This document shows positions 57,661 to 64,000 of a DNA stretch of 64,000 nucleotides, in pieces; position 1 is the first letter of the stretch; every line of letters begins with the position of its first letter. The position numbers were made by a program, and so were the translations under genes. The notes below the pieces were generated by a model. That model ran no database searches, was not told the DNA's origin, and saw only the letters and a program-made list of their open reading frames with translations. The DNA lies in the NCBI GenBank assembly GCA_014529385.2, contig CM043946.1, positions 34,678,558-34,742,557 on the forward strand, given 5' to 3'. Source of the DNA: Adiantum capillus-veneris. Its lineage: Eukaryota; Streptophyta; Polypodiopsida; Polypodiales; Pteridaceae.

Positions 57661-58059
57661 CCCCAAGTCTTTTGAGCTTTTGTGCTACGGGTTTACTACC
57701 TTGAGCTTTATGCAGTGTTGCACTACTGTAATTCCTATGATCTTATCATAGCCGTCAATGAACAAAGTATTGAAGTTACCTAGCATGGAGACGTACTCCT
57801 TCCTTTCTTCATTGGTTAACTCATTTGAGAGCATTTTTTGTAACTTACTTGCATCCTCCAAGGACTGCATACCTGATGATCCTTCTTGGTTTGTCAAGGG
57901 CGTTTCAGATTGTGTCAATCTGTTTGGATCTTTAAGAATGACCCCCATCACTTCGATGCTATTGTCACTTCCGTCGGTGGTGGTCATCTCTTCTCCTAAG
58001 GTAGACGAGTAGTCGCTAGTGGACTCATCTTCTTAAGCCTCCAAGGTCATGTTGCACTG
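57661..58059 (-). pseudogene. T2 protease-RT linker
   Basis: Acidic linker frame (57987-57685) with SIEVMGVILKDPN and VSMLGNFNTLFIDGYD. It matches T1's linker at 2240-2500 (NIEVMGVIPKDPK, LMLDNFTTFFVDEYD). No separate function is known. Confidence 0.75.
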
Positions 58060-58668
58060 CTTCCCAGTCCCCTCATGTTGTAGAATATGGACTTCCCTTT
58101 AGCGTCCTTCATTTGAATCATCCCGGTGCTCCAGTCTTGTTTAGGCCATAAGGCAAGGCCTCCCAAGAATGATGGGGTAGCCCTCCCCTTTGTGTGGCAT
58201 GACGAAGATGTCTACCTCTACTTTTCTATTGAATGCTTTTACTTTGACCGCATTTACAATGCCCACACATTTCACTCTTACATTGTTTGCCATCTTGGCT
58301 CGGCAGGGTGCCAGCCTACTTACCTCTAGACCTAGATGGTGCATCATCTTTTCACTCATGATGCATCTTTGCGCCGCCACCATTTATGTAGACGCTTGAA
58401 ATTTGTTTCCCCTTGATGTGAGCGTACATGGTTGGTAGGATGTCACCGAGATCCCTTACGGAGATAGCCCCAGCTATCCTCGACCTTGATTTCCTGGTAC
58501 TTACCATTTCGGTCCATTGCCTCCTCATTCAGGGTGCAAGGTGGACTAATTGGGGCCAAGTTATCTTCGGGCCCTGCATTAACACATCCTGAACTAAGTC
58601 ATACGGTTTTGCATACTCACCTAGTGAGAAGTCCACGATGTCTATCTTCCATGGCGGTGTCGGCGGAT
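58060..58668 (-). pseudogene. T2 retropepsin and upstream gag-pol segment
   Basis: Upstream segment (58668-58560): WKIDIVDFSLGEYAKPYDLV and QGPKITWPQL. Then the protease (58440-58141): YINGG at the active-site position (Asp to Asn), MSEKMMHHLGLEVSRLAP and YPIILGRPCLM. T1 has IDGG at the same place, so the intact family site was probably D-G-G. The coding match starts abruptly at 58668. Confidence 0.75.
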
Positions 58669-59209
58669 ATGTGTTCGCTACGTGAGCCGGGCAGGCGCCG
58701 GGCCTCTAGCTATGGGAGGTGTGGAAGAGAGAGAACAAGAACAACATATGTAATTGAATCTAGAAATCACCGTAATCATCAATTAATTGATTAACGCTTG
58801 AATACAACTTAGTCTTTACGCCAAGACGGACTGTTAACAGCACCGTTACTTGGATCAGCTGCTTACTAGGAGTTTACGCTCCCGTTTACAAGATTAGCCA
58901 GGCCCTTAACGACACCGGACTTAATAAAATACTAATTCAATCTCTAACGGATGACGGTGATAGAATTTTTCCTTTGTCGCTTTATCTCCTTAGATTGCCC
59001 GTGGATTCTGCAGTCTTCAATTCAGTTCATTGCCTCGATCATCAAGCTTCAATTCACTCCATTAATTGGCGTTCTCCTGCTCTTTACCTCTTGATTCTTT
59101 AGGTTGATTCACTTGCTTATGCACGAGAGAGGAATAGCCGTATCCTGCTTCAAATCTTCCATCGTCGGCTTGCTCAAGCTTCGAGAGCTTCTTGGTCAAG
59201 CTCCTTGCT

Positions 59210-59720
59210 TATCTCTCCCCTTTTCCGAGGCTTTGATTCCGAGAGAGAGTGATTGCTTAGAATTCTTGTTTAGATCGATTGAGCACGAGAGAGAGATTGC
59301 TTAGAAATTTGCTTCCTTCCTGCCCTCATTACCCTAATCCTCTATGCTTTGATTGGAGAGCGAGAGAAAGCTCCTTCCTTGCCTTGCTTAGTCTCTCCTC
59401 CTCCTCGCCTTTCTTTGCTTGAGCCGGAGATCGAGAGAGAAAGCCCTTCACTCCTTGATTAGCTCCTCACCTCGCTTTGCTTGGATGGAGATCGAGAGAG
59501 AGAGCCCTGCTTGCCGCTTTGCTCCCCTCCTCTCTTCTTCGTTTATTGCTTGCCTCGAATCCTTGATGCCATCGTTGGCTTGCCTCTCTTTGCTTCACCT
59601 CTCTTTGCTTTGCCTCCCTCGTTGGCTTGCCTTGCTTGGTCCGGAGATCGGGAGAGAGAGAGCCCTGCTTGCCGCTTTCCTGTCCTCCTCTCCTCTTCTT
59701 TGCCTTGCCTCCTCGTTGAT
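59210..59720 (+). repeat. Degenerate ~75-155-bp tandem repeats
   Basis: The phrase GGAGATCGAGAGAGAGAGCC followed by CTGCTTGCCGCTTT recurs at 59484 and 59640. Weaker copies (GAGCGAGAGAAAGCTCC, GGAGATCGAGAGAGAAAGCCC) lie at about 59356 and 59424, each followed by TTGCTT...CTCCTC text. Confidence 0.7.
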
Positions 59721-60119
59721 AACCCTTATTCCCCTTTTTTTATAAAAATATAAAGCCCCCTTCCCCTCCTTCTTCCTCATGCCCTCATCAAAATCTCGTT
59801 CTTTCCTTTTCCTCGCTGCCTCAACTCCTTTCTGTGCCCTATTTTTAGCCCTCTTTTAAATTTATGCAACGACGGCGCCGTCGTTGTGGGAACGGCGCCG
59901 ATGACGTGGCAGTGGCGATACTGAGGTGCGCGAAAACCGCCGCGAGTGGCTCCAAAACTGAGCGCACTAGCGAGATGGAGATTTCCCGTTTCTGCGGAGC
60001 TGCCATCTGAGCATCAATGCTCCTCGCGCGGTCCTCTTCCTGCTCCTTGCGCAGCTCTGTTCGGCCCGCTGCCCGCCATGCTTTTTGTTTTCTTTGCTTT
60101 TCACACACTGAAGCCCACA

Positions 60120-60345
60120 AGGTGGGCGGCCTTTAATAATTTAGGTTTGTGGCCTCTTTGGGCGGCCATAGTAAGGGCACAACATTTTGCATACATGCCG
60201 ACCTAGGTAATGCCAAGCATTAGGCGGCCACTGATTCAAGCTATGGGCGGCCTTAGCTTGGCGGGCGGCCTCAGCTCCTGGGCGGCCGTGCTTTGTGAAG
60301 GGCATCACATTTGGCATACATATCAACTAAAGCATTGCCAAGCAC
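60120..60345 (+). repeat. GGGCGGCC-rich imperfect duplication
   Basis: GGGCGGCC-type octamers occur about six times in 200 bp. A phrase around TTTGGCATACAT and GCATTGCCAAGCA (60311-60345) repeats TTTTGCATACAT and GTAATGCCAAGCA (60185-60215) at an offset of about 128 bp. Confidence 0.7.
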
Positions 60346-61736
60346 GAAATTTTCCTCCAATAGCCCTTGACTAACAATATCATCATGAATTGATGCCCGT
60401 TAAAAGGTCTTGACTGGTGTCACAAGCCTGCTAGATGCAAGTATAAATGATTGCATTTGAAGAATTATCTCGTCTTTGCTTTTGTTAAAAATAACCAGCT
60501 TCTTGGCCCTACCTCTGTTGGGTTTAGCCCGTAATCATTGCATTACAAAAGTTGACATTCCGAACACAAGACTCCCCAAGCACTTGCTTCTCCCGCATAT
60601 CAAAACCCTCGCTGCAGGTCAAAATTTCTAAATGGCACTCCGATCGAGTGGACCGGACTGGTACGAAGCCGGCCCCCGGTGAATCTTTAACGGCTAATAT
60701 CTTGGCGACCGTAACTCCGATCACTGATTTGAAAAGATCGACGCGCTCCACAAAGTGAGCACTTCAAGCCCATGCATTCATTTCATTTCTGTCACCTCAG
60801 CAACAGTTGCCCAATATGGTACGGATCTGAAATCGACTCAAACTTTAAACTACCATAACTTCTTCATCGTAGCTCCAATCGATGAGCCGTAAAGACAGGC
60901 TGGTAGAGCACTTCAAGCACTACAGTTCTAGATCATAAACTCCCATCTGTGCTCACTTCAAGCATACTCATTTTTGGCATCATTGAGGCATGTGTTGGCC
61001 CTTCTAAGCCGCATCTGGTATACATTAATCATTAGACTTGGCCTGTTAACAAGCCCTCATCACTGACCATTAATCAAGTAGGCTTCAAAGAAGATTAGCT
61101 TACATTTCTCTACTCTTTTTCTCATCATGAAAGCGGAACTGCACGACATTCACCCCCTCTGAACCTGCACAGCCTCCAGTCTATGCCAATAGCACTTCAA
61201 TCTGCATCTACTACAGGTACCTTAAGTTCTTTCCATCATCAGATTCACATTACTGGTAAACCTATGAAAAACAAAATAAGGCTTATACCCTATCATCAAT
61301 GTTTTAGCTTAATCATTAGGTAGCTGTCCATCAAAAATCTCGGAACTGTATATGCCGTATCTTTAAAGCATTCAATCATGGATAACTTGCTTAGCGAACC
61401 CTGCCAGACTCAAGTGCTCCAGTTAACGATGCACACAGCTTGACCATTAAGTTCTCTCTTAAGGAACCCTGTCAAGCTCAAGTATGCCTTACTCTGTCTG
61501 CACACGGAATGGCCGTCAAGTCCTTTACTTCAAGTTCTATTAGCAGAACCAACTCAATAGATGTGAAGATACTTCATCAATTATCCAAAGAAGTCAACTA
61601 GAAGCCAGCCATGTAATCTTATTGATTGCATAACCGAAAACTCTTTTGACTTAGCATAAATCTAGAAAACAAAACCTTGTACCATGCAACCTGCTACATC
61701 AGATAGCTGATACTCTTCAAATCTGCAAATGGCACT

Positions 61737-63311
61737 TTAGTAGCCCCCGGGATCAAACAGGAACTCAATCATTGGCCCCATTGTGAGCATTCCCTTAAAA
61801 ATTTTGCACCATCCTCCACGATCATAGGGAATATACAAGAATTTCCAATTATCAGAGCATAACCATACATTAATCCACAAATATTCATACAAACCGCCTG
61901 GATCATATGGCATATAAGTCAATTGCCCAGGATCATGCATATATCTGTCACCTCTTGGGTCAAAAGCTAGCTCAAAATCCCCTACATCATAGGGTAACAT
62001 CAGATTCCATATAGCATCAGGTAGCATCAGATACTGCCATATCCCCTGTGAAACTGGCTCATCCAATTGTCGATCATCAATCACAGGTAAAAGCATTGGC
62101 AGTTCACCTTCACTCTCACTAGTAATGGAATCCCGATCATGCACATGTGAATACATCAAGTCTCTGGTAAAATCCTCTTCATTAGGCTCAAAAGATGCAT
62201 TTGAAAACAATCCTCTATCTCGTAGAGGCTCAAAATCAAGTAGTGCATCATCTAATAGCTGCATAAGTTCATCATCTGCTGAATCTGAACAAACTGGCTC
62301 ATGCATGATTCTAGATTGATTGGTATCCTTAGCATATGTATTTGAGAACCCTTCCAAAGCTTCGTCCAGTAAGAACATAAGGTCTAGGTCCACCACTTCA
62401 GAAGGTTCCTCCATCTTGCACATCTCAGGTTGCTGTAAACTAAGATTTTCACATATGACATGCATACTAAATGCATCTGCTGTAAATTGCTCTTTAAGTC
62501 TTACACCCTCATCCAGATATCTTTGCACTTCTGTAGAACAAAGTTCAGCATGCACATTGAAAATTTCATTTACTGCCCTGTCTGTATCATCGGCACAATG
62601 AAACCAATCATATGCATCAACAAGAGATTGCACTTCACTATGCACCCCCTCTAAATCAGCATCATCAATTTCATGATCATTTTGCCATAGTGTGGGTCCT
62701 GTTTCACAAATACTTGATAGAGAAGGAGTTTGCTCCCTCTCTAAATCATCCGCATCAAATTCAGGATCAGTCTGCCAGATCGGTAGCTCTAGGTCACAGA
62801 CGCTTTTCAAAGAAGGAGTCTTCACCCCCTTTGATTCATTATCATCACATTCAAGACCAATTTTCCACTTTTGCAACTGTGCTTCAGAAAAACTTGTCAA
62901 TGAAGGTGTCTGCACCCCCTCTGAATCAACATTTTGCAGATCTTCAAGCACATACTCTTGCTTAGCCAAGTCCTCAAAATCTAGTACATCCAAATTCGAT
63001 AAATCTGGTATACCAAAATCCATGGTCCTGTTGCTTTCAACAGTAGCCTTGCTTTGATCTATGACATCTGTATCATTAATCAATTCTTTGGCAAAACCTG
63101 TACGAGTATCTTCAATTACCTCTATGGTAGAATCTGCACCAGAAAAAATTTGCTCTAATTTTGGTTCAGTAGCAAAAGTATCAGCTATAATTGAATCTTC
63201 TTGCATGTCTACCTGAATTTGGTTGCACTCATTTACCTGCACATCTTCCTGAGCTTTAGCTACTTCATTGTTTTGATTCGCTGATTTCTTTTCTTCATGT
63301 ACTGCATGCAT
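61737..63311 (-). CDS. Acidic repeat protein, C-terminal part of a gag-like frame
   Basis: 524 codons, no recognised family. It is strongly acidic. Near residues 130-225 three or four ~32-residue repeats read EGVQTPSLTS, KGVKTPSLKS and EREQTPSLSS, each followed by a W(Q/K) and an acidic end. Two DDELMQLLDDALLDFE-like acidic amphipathic segments follow. The C-terminus has repeated DPGG or DPRG units (FDPRGDRYMHDPG, YMPYDPGG, YIPYDRGG), ending FDPGGY. C-terminal FDPGG just before a polypurine stretch is common in plant gypsy elements, so it is probably the 3' reading frame of a - strand element. The upstream frame (63393-63998) is in the same register. Confidence 0.45.
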   Translation of the reverse strand: MHAVHEEKKSANQNNEVAKAQEDVQVNECNQIQVDMQEDSIIADTFATEPKLEQIFSGADSTIEVIEDTRTGFAKELINDTDVIDQSKATVESNRTMDFGIPDLSNLDVLDFEDLAKQEYVLEDLQNVDSEGVQTPSLTSFSEAQLQKWKIGLECDDNESKGVKTPSLKSVCDLELPIWQTDPEFDADDLEREQTPSLSSICETGPTLWQNDHEIDDADLEGVHSEVQSLVDAYDWFHCADDTDRAVNEIFNVHAELCSTEVQRYLDEGVRLKEQFTADAFSMHVICENLSLQQPEMCKMEEPSEVVDLDLMFLLDEALEGFSNTYAKDTNQSRIMHEPVCSDSADDELMQLLDDALLDFEPLRDRGLFSNASFEPNEEDFTRDLMYSHVHDRDSITSESEGELPMLLPVIDDRQLDEPVSQGIWQYLMLPDAIWNLMLPYDVGDFELAFDPRGDRYMHDPGQLTYMPYDPGGLYEYLWINVWLCSDNWKFLYIPYDRGGWCKIFKGMLTMGPMIEFLFDPGGY

Positions 63312-63392
63312 AGGTTCTTTGCAAAATTCATTCTATGTATTCCGAACTGCATGTGTAGATTCTTTAAAAAATTCACCATGCATATCCTGAAG

Positions 63393-63998
63393 CTATAAAG
63401 CCTCACCCTCAAAGCCTTCTACTTCATGCACAACATCTGCAAAACCCAAATTTGCATACACAGCTTCAACTATGTCTTCATCATTAGCCTGTAAGAAGGT
63501 AGCATCCTGCATAATAAATTCATCAATCACAGCTTCTAACTTTGATCGTACTTGTCCTCGGATATCTGCGTAGTCCGGTAGACTTGAACTGTATTCTTGA
63601 TAGATTTCATACTGCTCATAACGTGCTTGCACAATAGATTCTTTGAAATACTCCCAGTCATCGTTGCAAGCTCTGGTAACCTCTTGAATCTGCTCCTTCA
63701 CATCTGAACTCACTAACTGCTCAAAAGATTTGATCATCAATTCTTCTGGTATCCCTCTTACCTTGGTCTCCAGCTCATAGCACTCTAGGTAGCCCTCTGG
63801 ATCGTATCCATCAAAGAGTCGTCTTTCATCGTATACTGCATCTAAGGCTGCATCCAAAGCTTCATCGATTTGATTTTTCTTCTTCACGGTCTCTATTTCA
63901 AGCAGAGATCCTTGAACCAATTGAAGCATCTTTGCAAAATCTGGAACTGTTGACTTATCATCAAACCCGTTCGCACTTAATTCTGCAATCATCTTCAT
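63393..63998 (-). CDS. Gag-like frame, N-terminal part (runs off window)
   Basis: 201 codons, open at the window edge. YLECYELETKVRGIPEELMI then KSFEQLVSSDVKEQIQ and a DDWEYFKESIVQA block has the spacing and pattern of a retrotransposon gag capsid domain (folding unit, aromatic, then DW..FK). It ends at a TAG (63393). Reading on in the same frame shows only one more TAG before the 524-codon frame at 63311, with tandem phrases EFFKESTHAV and EFCKEPMHAV between them. The two frames are probably one gene broken by two CAG-to-TAG changes. A host gene is an alternative, but no host family is recognised. Confidence 0.4.
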   Translation of the reverse strand: MKMIAELSANGFDDKSTVPDFAKMLQLVQGSLLEIETVKKKNQIDEALDAALDAVYDERRLFDGYDPEGYLECYELETKVRGIPEELMIKSFEQLVSSDVKEQIQEVTRACNDDWEYFKESIVQARYEQYEIYQEYSSSLPDYADIRGQVRSKLEAVIDEFIMQDATFLQANDEDIVEAVYANLGFADVVHEVEGFEGEAL

Positions 63999-64000
63999 CA

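Larger units (their letters stand above)
54985..58668 (-). mobile_element. T2: Tat-like Ty3/gypsy element, reverse orientation
   Basis: On the - strand the order is protease (58668-58060), linker, RT, RNase H, archaeal-type RNase H (partial) and integrase (to 54985). It is colinear with T1 and less decayed. There is no LTR at the left end, where poly-G DNA begins. The right end stops abruptly at about 58668 within coding sequence, suggesting truncation by the next element. Confidence 0.88.
58669..61736 (-). other. Unassigned 3.1-kb region, possibly a long LTR
   Basis: No domain on either strand. On the - strand it begins right after a gag-like frame ending in FDPGGY and a purine-rich stop region, starts TGCCATTTGC (about 61732), and ends GCGAACA at about 58669, where T2 is cut. 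A TATA-like cluster lies at about 59735-59755. These are the expected features of a ~3-kb LTR of a - strand element, but no second copy lies in the window to prove it. It contains two small repeat zones (next entries). Confidence 0.4.

Overview
This is plant nuclear DNA made almost entirely of LTR retrotransposons. I found no intact host gene, rRNA, tRNA or CRISPR array. The retrotransposon lineages, the tRNA-type primer-binding sites and the very long CT/GA, GT and poly-G tracts suggest a large, repeat-rich land-plant genome. A fern or gymnosperm seems plausible, but the species cannot be fixed from this window.

The first 42 kb is a four-level nest. T1, a decayed Ty3/gypsy element with two RNase H domains (Tat-like), runs on the + strand from about 1480 to 5113 and resumes at 41562. 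It is split by L1 (5119-41556), which has LTRs of 460 and 499 bp, a GTAAG target duplication and an initiator-Met-type primer site, but no recognisable coding capacity. Inside L1 lies E1 (8965-39887), a gypsy element with gag and a third ORF but no pol. Inside the third ORF of E1 lies E2 (17130-35347), a gypsy element with 0.92-kb LTRs. Each junction was checked by reading host coding sequence across the insertion.

E1 and E2 are related and share one layout: LTR, primer site, motif array, gag, (pol), second motif array, ORF3, polypurine tract, LTR. E2 pol is unusual. A retropepsin precedes RT, a second retropepsin-like domain follows integrase, and the linker plus HHCC zinc-finger module of integrase occurs twice. 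Palindromic motifs are repeated through both untranslated arrays and occur once in each LTR. The motif sequence is specific to each family (AT-rich in E1, CGATCG-cored in E2), and fragments of a third family near 45.8-46.9 kb appear to carry a third version. This motif system, with ORF3 and the dual protease, is the most novel content here.

From 42 to 48.9 kb there are simple repeats, an old gypsy RNase H/integrase fragment (44.4-45.3 kb) and the LTR end and leader of a third E-type element (about 45.3-47.1 kb). A Ty1/copia element, C1 (48945-54287, 322-bp LTRs, GAGAG target duplication), is structurally complete. Its gag-pol frame is broken and its protease aspartate is replaced by histidine. 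It sits in a purine-rich tract. T2 (about 54985-58668, - strand) is a better-preserved relative of T1. The last 5.3 kb holds a possible long LTR (58.7-61.7 kb) and an acidic, repeat-bearing, gag-like reading frame on the - strand that runs off the window end.

Open reading frames inside the CT/GA tracts are artefacts of the dinucleotide repeats and are not annotated.
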